In this document: positions 24,486 through 31,552 of the stretch, piece by piece
Numbering within the stretch: position 1 is the first letter of the stretch
How the letters are laid out: each line of letters opens with the position of its first letter
Source: SIG455 sp045646385
GTDB lineage: Bacteria; Bacillota; Clostridia; UMGS1810
Length of the DNA stretch: 39,671 bases
Direction of reading: 5' to 3'
Assembly (NCBI GenBank): GCA_045646385.1
Contig: JAZRKQ010000023.1
Span: 1 to 39,671 of the forward strand
Notes under the pieces: generated by a model
What the model was told of the DNA's origin: nothing
What the model saw: the letters and a program-made list of their open reading frames with translations, nothing else
The model's database searches: none
Translations under genes and position numbers: made by a program

Positions 24486-25037
24486 CTATAAATTGTTTCT
24501 GTTGGCCTCCAACTGCATCATCTGTGAGTAGGTCAGCGTGCCCGTTTGTACGGCATCGTTACGGGGGAAATTCCCCTTTGTGCCGGTGGGAGTGGGCATA
24601 TCGAAAAGATACGGGTCACTTGATTTAAGTAAATCCAACTGCTGCGCAACATTCTCCATTGGGTTGTCATCACTTAAATTAAGCAGGGCACGTACGGCTT
24701 TTTCGTTTTTGCCGCCGCTTTGCCTTATAAGTGCACCGATATCGTTTTCCAACTGCATCTGCTCCAGTTTGCCGTTTAAAACTGATACGTGTTCATCGTA
24801 TTTGGTTTGCAAGGCAGAAAGTTGTTCATTTAACCTGTCTGCCTCATCGGCACGAGCCTGAATACTCTCTGCCTGCATTTTAAATTCATCAAATTCCGTC
24901 TGCATATTTTTAAGCTCATCACGCTTTGTGTTGTAGTCCGCTTTTGCTACGAATTTTTTCCCCAGTTCGGATTTGAAGTTTGTTATAATCTCATCTGTTA
25001 CGGCATCGCCGAAGGTTTGTTTTAAAAATTCAATCAT
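24486..25037 (-). CDS. Phage capsid scaffold protein (minor structural protein GP20 family)
   Basis: This 183-aa protein is the GP20-type scaffold that shapes the procapsid. It has the typical start (MIEFLKQTFGDAVTDEI), a long coiled coil at about residues 45-110 (KAQ/E-rich; ADEADRLNEQLSALQTKYDE), and a C-terminus carrying NPMENVAQQLDLLKSSDPYLF. ATG 25037 follows AAAGGGAG. In intact phages of this type the major capsid gene comes next; here the chimeric ORF does. Confidence 0.88.
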   Translation of the reverse strand: MIEFLKQTFGDAVTDEIITNFKSELGKKFVAKADYNTKRDELKNMQTEFDEFKMQAESIQARADEADRLNEQLSALQTKYDEHVSVLNGKLEQMQLENDIGALIRQSGGKNEKAVRALLNLSDDNPMENVAQQLDLLKSSDPYLFDMPTPTGTKGNFPRNDAVQTGTLTYSQMMQLEANRNNL

Positions 25038-25132
25038 ATTCTCCCTTTCTTATATGCACATATCCTTTTTTGGCAGCAAGTCCTGCCTTTTGCGCCGTCT
25101 ATTTGTTATCCGCCGACTCAGGCGGTATTTTT
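25038..25132 (-). other. Gap between portal and scaffold genes with two small hairpins
   Basis: The minus strand carries CCGCC-TGAGTC-GGCGG and GGCAG/CTGCC hairpins. A head morphogenesis (MuF-like) gene is often found here and is missing. The hairpins may mark an old deletion or form a leader structure. Confidence 0.35.
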
Positions 25133-26503
25133 TTAGTTTGCTAAGTCGTTTTCTTCGGCAATGGTTTTAAGTTCGGCATTGCCGTCTGTGGATACATTCC
25201 ATTTTTCTATGTAGTTTTTCTTGCTTCTTACACCCGATGTCACCTCGTTAAGGTCAATCTGTCGCTCAGCCTCTTCGTCTTCCATTATGGGGTAAAGATG
25301 CTCAATTCTTATTGTAAAGTCTGCTTTCGGCAACTTTTTGTAGCCGTATACGTCGTTGATTTTAAGTATGGCATCTACCAGCCATTTTAAGGCGCTGTCC
25401 CACGTGCACCAACGTTCCTCACACTTGCAGATAAGTTCCCAGTAAAGCGCTTTCATAGATTTTCCGCTTTGGATAACACCGCTTAACTGGTCTGTTGTTA
25501 TGTATGGAACGTCAAGTAAATCGTACATATCGCTCTTAACACGATTTATACTGTTTTCGTACGCTTCCGAGTATGCAAATCCGCTTTCAAGTTTTGTAAT
25601 GTCTGCATCGCCGTCAGCGGCTTGGTCAGTTTGTAAATCAATTATCGCATTCGGTGCAATTCGCATATTGTCAAGGCATTCGCCGCTGGCGTTTTTGGCA
25701 ACCGTTACGGGGAACATATGGAACATCAGTGTGTCTGCGTCGTCGCTTTTTAAACGGTTGTATCTGTTCTGATTGGAAATAAGTTCGGCAACATCGCTTT
25801 CGCCTTTTAAATCGCCCGTTAAAGGGTCGTTTACAATTATATACGCAGGTATAAAGTCAAGACCTGTGTTTTCAAAATCGTGAATGTTCTCCTTTATATT
25901 TCCATAGCCGTCGTAGATTGCTTCTGTTACGTAGCATCTGCCGCCGACCAGTTCAAATTTCTGTTTCCAGAAACGCTGGTCTTTTTTGTCTTTTTCGTTG
26001 TTTAGACCGTAGAAGAAAACTATTTTCTTTAAACTGTCCGATTCGTCAAACTCGGTATCGTAAATAAATTCAAAAGACGGACGGAACATTATCTCTACAC
26101 CGTTTGCTCCGCACCACAGTTTAAGTGCAACACGTCTGCCGATAAAGCAATCTCTGCCTGCCATTGTAAGTTTTTTCTCAAATTCGTTAGAGGTTAGGAT
26201 ATTTCGTATATATTGCTGAATCTCTGCGGCGGCATCAGGTGCAGACGGACTTTCGATACATATTTCAGGTGTGCGCGAAAACATAAACCGCGCCTCTTTT
26301 TTGATTATTTTTTTAATAAAGTTTGTAACCATACGTGTGGGTGTATAGTCTAAATTGTTATTTGTTTGCCAAAGTTGACCGCTTCCGTCATAGTAGGAAT
26401 ACAAGCGCAGAATTTCCGATAAATCAGCCAGAACATTCTGAGCAAATATGCCGTTTATTTCGGACATAACGGTTTTTTGAAGTGGATAGGATAAATTATT
26501 CAA
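25133..26503 (-). CDS. Phage portal protein (SPP1-like)
   Basis: The portal is the ring at the capsid vertex through which DNA passes. The 456-aa protein has family features: an N-terminal region NNLDYTPTRMVTNFIKKIIK, the clip/stem segment around NDPLTGDLKGESDVAELISN with NRYNRLKSD, and the C-terminal crown-type helices. The start is TTG 26503, seven bases after AAAGGAG. It sits directly after terL, as in most tailed phages. It appears full length. Confidence 0.9.
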   Translation of the reverse strand: MNNLSYPLQKTVMSEINGIFAQNVLADLSEILRLYSYYDGSGQLWQTNNNLDYTPTRMVTNFIKKIIKKEARFMFSRTPEICIESPSAPDAAAEIQQYIRNILTSNEFEKKLTMAGRDCFIGRRVALKLWCGANGVEIMFRPSFEFIYDTEFDESDSLKKIVFFYGLNNEKDKKDQRFWKQKFELVGGRCYVTEAIYDGYGNIKENIHDFENTGLDFIPAYIIVNDPLTGDLKGESDVAELISNQNRYNRLKSDDADTLMFHMFPVTVAKNASGECLDNMRIAPNAIIDLQTDQAADGDADITKLESGFAYSEAYENSINRVKSDMYDLLDVPYITTDQLSGVIQSGKSMKALYWELICKCEERWCTWDSALKWLVDAILKINDVYGYKKLPKADFTIRIEHLYPIMEDEEAERQIDLNEVTSGVRSKKNYIEKWNVSTDGNAELKTIAEENDLAN

Positions 26504-26527
26504 ATTAACACTCCTTTTGTTTGGATA

Positions 26528-27772
26528 TTATCTTGATTTATTTTCACGCAGAGGTTTTGCCGCAACGGTAGAGCAGAAGTAGCGTACTGCGTCCATTGCG
26601 TGGTCGTTTTCTTTAAGCGGTTTATCTTCGCCTTTGTCTATTGCAGAGGTGTCCCATACATACATAGAAAACTCTGCAAGTGTATTTGTAAGAGTATCGG
26701 AAAAGAAAATTTCTTTTTTAGAAAGCATAGTGCCTACAAGCCTTATGCCATCCACTACATCGTTGCGCGCTTTTTTAACCCTTAACCCGCGCGACTTAAT
26801 CTCTGCTATAAACGAAGCGGCAGACGGGTCTACGATTATTGCCACGGGGTTTATGTCGCACAAAAACTCCTGCAGGTCGTCTGCGTACATAGTGTCGGTT
26901 TTTTGCACACCGCTTTCTCTTCCACAATAGTAATATTCTTTAATTGCGTACCACTTTCCGCTGTACACCCCCCATAGAATAAAAACACATGGATTTTGCG
27001 TGCCGTAGTCTATGGATACAAAATACTTTTCGTAAATCTGTCCCGACTCCGTATACAGGTTGTCCTTACCGAACATATCGTATATAATTCCATCTGCCGC
27101 AACCCATTGTCCTAATATAAAGCGGTTAAAAAACACACCCGAATACATTCGTTTGTATCGGTTTTTTACATCTTTTGAAAGTGATAGGTTGTCGTCCATC
27201 GTAAAATGCAGGTATACAAGATTTTTGTCGGCATCAATCCAGTTTTTCTTAAACCAGTGGTTAGGTCCTTCGGGGTTACAGTTAAACCAGAATTTAGAAC
27301 CGCATACAGAGCACCTTGCGGCAGCCTGATTAACAAAACTTTCTGCTAAAAGAGCCGCCTCGTCAAAAAGCACTCCGCCTAAGGTTATGCCCTGAATTTT
27401 TTCGCGGCTTGCTTCGTCGCCGCCGCCAAACATATAAAAACTGTTTGTATGCTCGGACGATGATATCTGCAAAAGCCCCTCAGTCATCTTTTCATGGATA
27501 TTAAATCCTCGGCTTTTAAGTATCGGCAGCAGAGGGTAGATGACGTTGCGCTTTAAAGAATTTACGGTTTTTCCGCACATAGCAAAGTTAGTATTATTAA
27601 ATTTATGCATTGCCCACAGCACAAACGAAAGCGACATACACAATGTTTTTCCGCTTCGTACAGCGCCGTCGGCTATAATGCCGTCTGAATCTTTGCATGG
27701 CGAAGTATCTGTCCACCAACTCAGCACCTTTTCCTGCTTGTTTGAAAACTGTGTAAATTCAATCTGTATCAC
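26528..27772 (-). CDS. Phage terminase large subunit (PBSX/XtmB-like)
   Basis: TerL is the ATPase-nuclease motor that packages DNA. The 414-aa reading has a Walker A-type GAVRSGKT (residues 36-43), Walker B GGVLFDEAA, and an RNase H-like nuclease domain with aspartates in SIDYGTQNP, IIVDPSAASF and DHAMDAVRYF. I place the start at GTG 27772, overlapping the terS stop by 14 bp; a longer frame up to 27865 would overlap terS by over 100 bp and its extra residues do not look like TerL. The GTG is only a few bases from its GGAAAGG, so the start is not certain. All catalytic residues appear intact. Confidence 0.9.
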   Translation of the reverse strand: MIQIEFTQFSNKQEKVLSWWTDTSPCKDSDGIIADGAVRSGKTLCMSLSFVLWAMHKFNNTNFAMCGKTVNSLKRNVIYPLLPILKSRGFNIHEKMTEGLLQISSSEHTNSFYMFGGGDEASREKIQGITLGGVLFDEAALLAESFVNQAAARCSVCGSKFWFNCNPEGPNHWFKKNWIDADKNLVYLHFTMDDNLSLSKDVKNRYKRMYSGVFFNRFILGQWVAADGIIYDMFGKDNLYTESGQIYEKYFVSIDYGTQNPCVFILWGVYSGKWYAIKEYYYCGRESGVQKTDTMYADDLQEFLCDINPVAIIVDPSAASFIAEIKSRGLRVKKARNDVVDGIRLVGTMLSKKEIFFSDTLTNTLAEFSMYVWDTSAIDKGEDKPLKENDHAMDAVRYFCSTVAAKPLRENKSR

Positions 27773-28097
27773 CGCCTTTCCATATGGTTGCTGCTTTATT
27801 CTGGAGGATAGAGATAAGGTTATCAAAGTCTCCCGAGGCATCATCGCACACTTGCTGCTTAACATATTTGCCCAGCAATTCGAGTGCCTTCAGTTTGTCG
27901 TAAAACTTTATCTCTATGCCGTCTTTAACTGCTTTAATTTGCGATATTGAAGGGAAGTAATTTTCAAACTGTGCAAGTTTGCGTATAAAATCTGCATTTT
28001 CTTCGGTGTCGAGAATTCTGGCAGTTTCGGTGAAATCGGTAAAAGCAATCTTTTTAAGTTCTTCTATAATTTGTTCTATTATCTCATCATTGCTCAT
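27759..28097 (-). CDS. Phage terminase small subunit (XtmA-like)
   Basis: TerS recognises phage DNA and starts packaging. The 112-aa protein lies directly before terL and ends with the typical DKLKALELLGKYV segment that mediates oligomerisation or terL contact. The N-terminal half is helical and acidic; a clear HTH is not obvious here, and the 88-aa protein upstream may supply one. ATG 28097 is preferred over an in-frame TTG at 28103. Confidence 0.8.
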   Translation of the reverse strand: MSNDEIIEQIIEELKKIAFTDFTETARILDTEENADFIRKLAQFENYFPSISQIKAVKDGIEIKFYDKLKALELLGKYVKQQVCDDASGDFDNLISILQNKAATIWKGGDTD

Positions 28098-28353
28098 ACT
28101 CAATCACTCCCTGTTGACCCCTAAGAAAAGATGCAAAATTCTCAATAGCACGTCGTGCATTTACAATTTCAAATTGCTCTATATGCCTACGTACCATATC
28201 GTAATAGCCGTTTGCTTTGCTTTCGGCAATGATTTCTGTTACCTGAGCAAGGCTTCGCTTTAAAATTTTTGCTGTATCTTGGGGTGAATCTCCCTTGATA
28301 TCCCACATACAGATAATCCATTTGGTATCGGGTGTTAATTCTCTGTCCTTCAT
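28087..28353 (-). CDS. Small HTH-type phage protein at the head of the packaging operon
   Basis: This 88-aa protein has a helix-turn-helix-like region (DTAKILKRSLAQVTEIIAES, about residues 24-45) with a short helical tail. It has a strong site (GGAGG) and overlaps terS. It may be the DNA-recognition part of a split small terminase or a late regulator. It is the first gene after the leftward promoter. Confidence 0.7.
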   Translation of the reverse strand: MKDRELTPDTKWIICMWDIKGDSPQDTAKILKRSLAQVTEIIAESKANGYYDMVRRHIEQFEIVNARRAIENFASFLRGQQGVIEYEQ

Positions 28354-28385
28354 CGGCTGTCCTCCGTTTTGCGCGTTTGCGCTTT

Positions 28386-28401
28386 ATTTATAGCTATAAA
28401 T
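28386..28401. promoter_or_regulatory. 16-bp perfect palindrome in the leftward leader
   Basis: ATTTATAG-CTATAAAT is a perfect palindrome 33 bp before the first leftward gene. It could be an operator for a second regulator. It does not match the TTACGTAA repressor-type sites. Confidence 0.4.
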
Positions 28402-28458
28402 ATGTCGACTCACAATTTGCTGTTTATCAAAGTCAAAAGAAATCGGATAAAGAAAAAC

Positions 28459-28552
28459 TTACGTAAAACGAAAATGACAAAATCAAATATTACGTATTAC
28501 GTAAGTGAATATTAGCATATTTAAAACGTAAAAGTCAATACTTTTTACGTAA
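28459..28552. promoter_or_regulatory. Repressor operator cluster (TTACGTAA sites)
   Basis: TTACGTAA occurs at 28459-28466, 28497-28504 and 28545-28552, with TTACGTAT at 28490-28497 and AACGTAAAAG at 28525-28534. TTACGTAA is itself palindromic. Two sites flank the leftward promoter and one lies within its spacer, as expected for CI-type control. Confidence 0.75.
28509..28538 (-). promoter_or_regulatory. Leftward (lytic) promoter
   Basis: On the minus strand TTGACT (28538-28533), an 18-base spacer and TAATAT (28514-28509), preceded by an extended TGC, form a strong promoter reading into the packaging genes. Operators overlap it. Confidence 0.72.
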
Positions 28553-28578
28553 TTTTTCTAAAAAACTAAAATTTTTTC

Positions 28579-28607
28579 TTGCATTTGGCGTAATTGTGTG
28601 TTAGAGT
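28579..28607 (+). promoter_or_regulatory. Probable repressor promoter
   Basis: TTGCAT (28579-28584), 17 bases, TAGAGT (28602-28607). An overlapping alternative is TTGGCG (28585) with TATAGT (28607-28612). Confidence 0.45.
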
Positions 28608-28644
28608 ATAGTTGATAACCTGTAAATTTTTAAGAGGTGATAAT

Positions 28645-29268
28645 GTGTCCCCGATAAAGAAAAGACGTAAAGAATTAGGCTACACTCTGGCAGAACTTGC
28701 TGCTATGGTGGGTCTTCGTGATGCTACTATCCAGCGTTATGAAAGCGGCGAAATACAAAATATAAAAAAAGATACTATATTAAAACTTGCAAAGGTTTTA
28801 AAATGTTCGCCCGGCTATCTTATGGGCTGGACAGAACTTGAAAGTGTTGCATCTGCCGATGATGCGTTTATAAAAATTCCTGTGCTTGGTTTAATCCCTG
28901 CAGGAGTGCCTATTGAGGCGGTTGAAGATATTCTGGGTTATGAAGAAATTCCTTCCTCGTACCGCGCCGGTGGAGAGAAGTACTTTGCGCTTAAACTAAA
29001 GGGAAACAGTATGTATCCTGAGTATCACAGCGGCGATGTAGTTATATTAAAACAACAGGAAACCTGCAATACAAACGAAGACTGTGCGGTTATGATAAAC
29101 GGCGGAGACGCTACATTTAAAAGAGTGGTGCGCCAAAAAAACGGAATAATGCTGAAGCCTTTAAATCCTAATTATGACACTCTTTTCTACACGAATGACG
29201 AGATAGAACAATTACCTGTGCGAATTATAGGCGTTTTTAAGGAATTACGCAGAAGAAACGCGGAATAA
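28645..29268 (+). CDS. CI/LexA-like repressor: XRE HTH plus S24 self-cleaving domain
   Basis: This 207-aa repressor has an N-terminal HTH (LGYTLAELAAMVGLRDATIQ then RYESGE) and a C-terminal S24 peptidase. The self-cleavage site is Ala86-Gly87 (GLIPAGVPIE); the catalytic pair is Ser122 (GNSMYPEYHSGDVV) and Lys159 (DATFKRVV). Site-to-Ser and Ser-to-Lys spacings (35 and 37) equal those of E. coli LexA, so RecA-stimulated cleavage in the SOS response is likely. GTG 28645 follows AGAGGTGA. It should bind the TTACGTAA sites and hold the leftward operon off. No other terminator separates it from sigG. Confidence 0.92.
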   Translation: MSPIKKRRKELGYTLAELAAMVGLRDATIQRYESGEIQNIKKDTILKLAKVLKCSPGYLMGWTELESVASADDAFIKIPVLGLIPAGVPIEAVEDILGYEEIPSSYRAGGEKYFALKLKGNSMYPEYHSGDVVILKQQETCNTNEDCAVMINGGDATFKRVVRQKNGIMLKPLNPNYDTLFYTNDEIEQLPVRIIGVFKELRRRNAE

Positions 29269-29293
29269 ATACAAAATTTTCCAATACAAAATA

Positions 29294-29321
29294 GCATAAA
29301 ATTACCTCCCGGTGGAATAAT
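29294..29321 (+). promoter_or_regulatory. Sigma-F-type promoter of sigG
   Basis: GCATA (29294-29298), 15 bases, then GGAATAAT (29314-29321) fits the B. subtilis sigma-F consensus GCATR-N15-GGHRARHT with one mismatch. sigG is normally switched on by sigma-F in the forespore. The start of RNA would be near 29328, about 41 bases before the ATG. Confidence 0.7.
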
Positions 29322-29368
29322 GGAATTGTAGAATTTACAAAACCATTAATTTTCGCGGGAGGTTTTTT
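29304..29368 (+). terminator. Terminator-like hairpin that also covers the sigG ribosome binding site
   Basis: ACCTCCCG (29304-29311) is perfectly complementary to CGGGAGGT (29356-29363), which contains the sigG Shine-Dalgarno GGGAGG. Inner stems TAATGG/CCATTA (29318-29323 with 29343-29348) and TTGTA/TACAA (29326-29330 with 29336-29340) stack within it. Six T residues (29363-29368) follow directly, then ATG 29369. The left arm lies in the spacer of the sigma-F-type promoter, so only RNA coming from upstream can form the full hairpin. Confidence 0.75.
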
Positions 29369-30139
29369 ATGATTAACAAAGTAGAAATCTGCGGCGTAAA
29401 CACTGCCAAACTGCCCGTACTGACGCACGAAGAAAAAAATGCACTCTTTGAAAGGATTAAAAATGGCGACAGAAGCGCACGAGAGGAATTTATAAACGGC
29501 AATCTGCGTTTAGTGCTTTCGGTTATTCAGCGCTTTTCAGGGCGGGGCGAGAATATGGATGACCTTTTTCAGGTCGGGTGCATAGGGCTTATGAAGTCGA
29601 TTGACAATTTCGACTCGTCGTACAACGTTAAATTCTCAACCTATGCCGTACCAATGATTATCGGAGAGGTGCGCAGGTATTTAAGAGATAATAATTCTAT
29701 ACGTGTTAGCCGCTCTTTAAGGGATATTGCGTATAAAGCATTAAAGGCGCGCGAAGAACTGATGAATAAAACCGAGAAAGATCCCACAGTTGAAGAAATA
29801 GCCAAAGTGCTGGGAATTGAAAAGGAAGATGTTGTTCAGGCACTTGACGCCATTCAGGACCCCATGTCGCTTTACGAGCCTATCTACAACGACGGAGGGG
29901 ATGCAATATTTGTTATAGACCAGGTCAGTGACGAAAAAAGTGTTGATGAAAACTGGCTGGAGAAAATATCTTTAAAAGAAGCAATGAAAAAACTCGGCTC
30001 GCGCGAAAAACACATATTGAATCTGCGGTTTTTCAAAGGACGTACGCAAATGGAAGTTGCGCAGGAGATAGGTATATCACAGGCGCAGGTATCGCGCCTT
30101 GAAAAAACAGCATTAAAGCAGGTTAAAAAATATATTTAA
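29369..30139 (+). CDS. sigG: Sporulation sigma factor G, forespore late
   Basis: Sigma-G directs late gene expression in the engulfed forespore. The 256-aa protein starts with the diagnostic NKVEICGVNTAKLPVL. Region 2 holds NLRLVLSVIQRFSGRGENMD, DLFQVGCIGLMKSIDNFD and FSTYAVPMIIGEVRRYLRDN. Region 3 holds VSRSLRDIAYKAL. Region 4 holds FKGRTQMEVAQEIGISQAQV. These match sigma-G rather than sigma-F, especially the N-terminus and DAIQDPMSLYEPIYNDGGD. It is not next to spoIIGA-sigE, its usual clostridial partner; the prophage lies directly upstream. ATG 29369 has GGGAGG six bases upstream. Confidence 0.96.
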   Translation: MINKVEICGVNTAKLPVLTHEEKNALFERIKNGDRSAREEFINGNLRLVLSVIQRFSGRGENMDDLFQVGCIGLMKSIDNFDSSYNVKFSTYAVPMIIGEVRRYLRDNNSIRVSRSLRDIAYKALKAREELMNKTEKDPTVEEIAKVLGIEKEDVVQALDAIQDPMSLYEPIYNDGGDAIFVIDQVSDEKSVDENWLEKISLKEAMKKLGSREKHILNLRFFKGRTQMEVAQEIGISQAQVSRLEKTALKQVKKYI

Positions 30140-30153
30140 AGGAGAAACTTATT

Positions 30154-30735
30154 ATGGACTTTGCAAATAGCGAAACAAAAATTAATCTTATGAGAGCCTT
30201 TGCCGGAGAAAGTCAGGCGCGTAATCGCTATAATATGGCGGCAGAACAGGCAAAAAAAGAAAATCTTATTATAGTTGAAAGTCTTTTTAATTATATTGCG
30301 TGTCAGGAGCAGGCGCACGCAACTGTATTTTACGACCATTTAAAAGAGGTAAACGACACGCATTTCGATATAAGTGCGTCTTATCCCGTAAACAATTATT
30401 CTGCTACTAAAGACTACCTTAAAGCGGCAGTTCATAACGAACTGGAGGAATACGAAGATATATACAAAAACTTTTCAGAAGTCGCTAAAAGCGAAGGTTT
30501 TCCCGTTGTAGCATCTTCATTTGAACTTATATCAAAAATCGAAAAAAATCATGCGGATAAATTTTCCGACTACCTTACAAGACTTGAAAACAACACTTTG
30601 TTTGAGCGCAGTGAACAGACTGCATGGTTCTGCACAAATTGCGGTCATATTCATTATGGTCCTGCTGCACCTAAGGCATGTCCTGTATGTCACCACGACA
30701 GAGGATATTTTCTTGCTGAGGATATGAATAAATAA
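30154..30735 (+). CDS. rbr: Rubrerythrin
   Basis: Rubrerythrin reduces hydrogen peroxide in anaerobes using a diiron centre and a rubredoxin iron. The 193-aa protein has the four-helix bundle with FAGESQARNRY (first Glu), ACQEQAHA (ExxH), NELEEYEDIY, and KIEKNHADKF (ExxH). The C-terminal rubredoxin domain has FCTNCGHIHYG and ACPVCHH. It starts 14 bp after sigG, behind AAAGGAGA, so it can be co-transcribed in the forespore. Confidence 0.95.
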   Translation: MDFANSETKINLMRAFAGESQARNRYNMAAEQAKKENLIIVESLFNYIACQEQAHATVFYDHLKEVNDTHFDISASYPVNNYSATKDYLKAAVHNELEEYEDIYKNFSEVAKSEGFPVVASSFELISKIEKNHADKFSDYLTRLENNTLFERSEQTAWFCTNCGHIHYGPAAPKACPVCHHDRGYFLAEDMNK

Positions 30736-30772
30736 AAACAAAAAAACATATCTATCATACGGGGTGATATAT

Positions 30773-31006
30773 ATGTTTCGTGCATCAGATTTTAAATGTA
30801 AGGAAGTAATAAATATTTTAGACGGAGAATGTCTGGGCTATGTGTTTGATATGGAAATCAACGCCAGTACGGGCGAAATATCCTCAATCGTAGTTCCCGG
30901 AAAAGAAAAATTCAAAATTTTTGGTAAATGTGACGGCATCGTTATTCCCTGGTCGTGTATAAAACGTATTGGTGAGGATACAATATTAGTGGAGTGGGCG
31001 GTTTAA
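30773..31006 (+). CDS. YlmC/YmxH-family sporulation protein (PRC-barrel)
   Basis: This 77-aa protein is a single PRC-barrel-like domain (FKCKEVINILDGECLGYVFD, then IPWSCIKRIGEDTILV), characteristic of the YlmC/YmxH family found beside sporulation genes in Clostridia and Bacilli. Its role is not firmly known. ATG 30773 follows GGGGTGAT; the in-frame GTG nine bases upstream overlaps that site. It lies 37 bp after rubrerythrin. Confidence 0.85.
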   Translation: MFRASDFKCKEVINILDGECLGYVFDMEINASTGEISSIVVPGKEKFKIFGKCDGIVIPWSCIKRIGEDTILVEWAV

Positions 31007-31030
31007 ACTACTTCAGAGAGGGGAATACAG

Positions 31031-31201
31031 ATGAGTAGCAGAGGATTTACCACAGGTCTTATAGTGGGCGCCGTAATGGGAGCGACTTTCGGTATGTTGG
31101 TTGACCCCATTAATGACAAATGCCATAAAAGAATGAACAAGACCAAAGAAAATATGTTTAGGGCAATCGGCGGTATGCTTGACGATTTACTGGACAGATA
31201 A
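31031..31201 (+). CDS. Small YtxH-like membrane protein
   Basis: This 56-aa ORF reads RGFTTGLIVGAVMGATFGML, one transmembrane helix with GxxxG-type packing, then a charged helix (KCHKRMNKTKENMFRAI). This layout resembles YtxH-domain small proteins. It starts 24 bp after the YmxH-like gene behind AGAGAGGGG. It is probably the last gene of a sigG-rbr-ymxH-like unit. Confidence 0.7.
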   Translation: MSSRGFTTGLIVGAVMGATFGMLVDPINDKCHKRMNKTKENMFRAIGGMLDDLLDR

Positions 31202-31207
31202 CGTAAA

Positions 31208-31240
31208 AAGGAGCAGGCTTTATATAAAAGCCTGCTCCTT
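31208..31240. terminator. Terminator between convergent small genes
   Basis: A perfect 14-bp stem (31208-31221 with 31227-31240) encloses a 5-base loop. The T-run lies on the minus strand (CCTTTTTACG), so it works best for the ferredoxin gene, but its strong GC-rich stem may also stop rightward transcription. Confidence 0.85.
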
Positions 31241-31302
31241 CATACATTGGAAAAAATTCAAACAGAACTAAAAATACGATTAGTCCGATTTGGCAGATTA
31301 AA

Positions 31303-31473
31303 TTACTGTGCGTTAGGAGCACTAACGGGGCAAACGCCTGCGCAAGCACCGCATTCGATGCACTCGTTTTCATCTATCTGGTATTTTCCGTCAGCCTCAG
31401 AAATGCAAGATACGGGGCACTCGCCTTCGCATGCACCACAGCTGATGCAATCATCATTGATAAAATATGCCAT
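31303..31473 (-). CDS. Ferredoxin, 2[4Fe-4S] clostridial type
   Basis: This 56-aa electron carrier has two cluster motifs: CISCGACEGECPVSC and CIECGACAGVCPVSAP, each CxxCxxCxxxCP. It shows the internal two-fold symmetry of clostridial ferredoxin and starts MAYFINDDC. ATG 31473 follows AAGGAGG. It has its own promoter and terminator. It probably serves pyruvate oxidation, hydrogenase or Rnf-type reactions. Confidence 0.96.
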   Translation of the reverse strand: MAYFINDDCISCGACEGECPVSCISEADGKYQIDENECIECGACAGVCPVSAPNAQ

Positions 31474-31500
31474 TAGTAACACCTCCTTATGACAAGTATT

Positions 31501-31529
31501 ATTATATTAGATAATACTATAAAAATCAA
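31501..31529 (-). promoter_or_regulatory. Ferredoxin promoter
   Basis: On the minus strand TTGATT (31529-31524), 17 bases, TATAAT (31506-31501), 28 bp before the ferredoxin start. Confidence 0.8.
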
Positions 31530-31552
31530 GTATAATTTAAAAAATGGTTGTT

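Larger units (their letters stand above)
20400..29268. mobile_element. Reduced prophage remnant
   Basis: A divergent lysogeny region (repressor to the right, one long leftward operon) carries, in order, a small HTH protein, terS, terL, portal, scaffold, a capsid-tail chimera, a broken holin, tail-appendage-like genes and an endolysin. Integrase, excisionase, replication, minor head, connector, tail tube, tape measure and Dit genes are missing. No direct-repeat att pair was recognised by eye, so the exact ends are uncertain. Confidence 0.8.

Noticed and set aside
27773..27865. N-terminal extension of the large terminase
   Set aside because: It would overlap the small terminase gene by over 100 bp and its residues do not resemble a terminase N-terminus.
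20310..29300. attL/attR direct repeats bounding the prophage
   Set aside because: No matching pair longer than a few AT-rich bases was found by eye near the two ends, and no tRNA gene is there to serve as a target.
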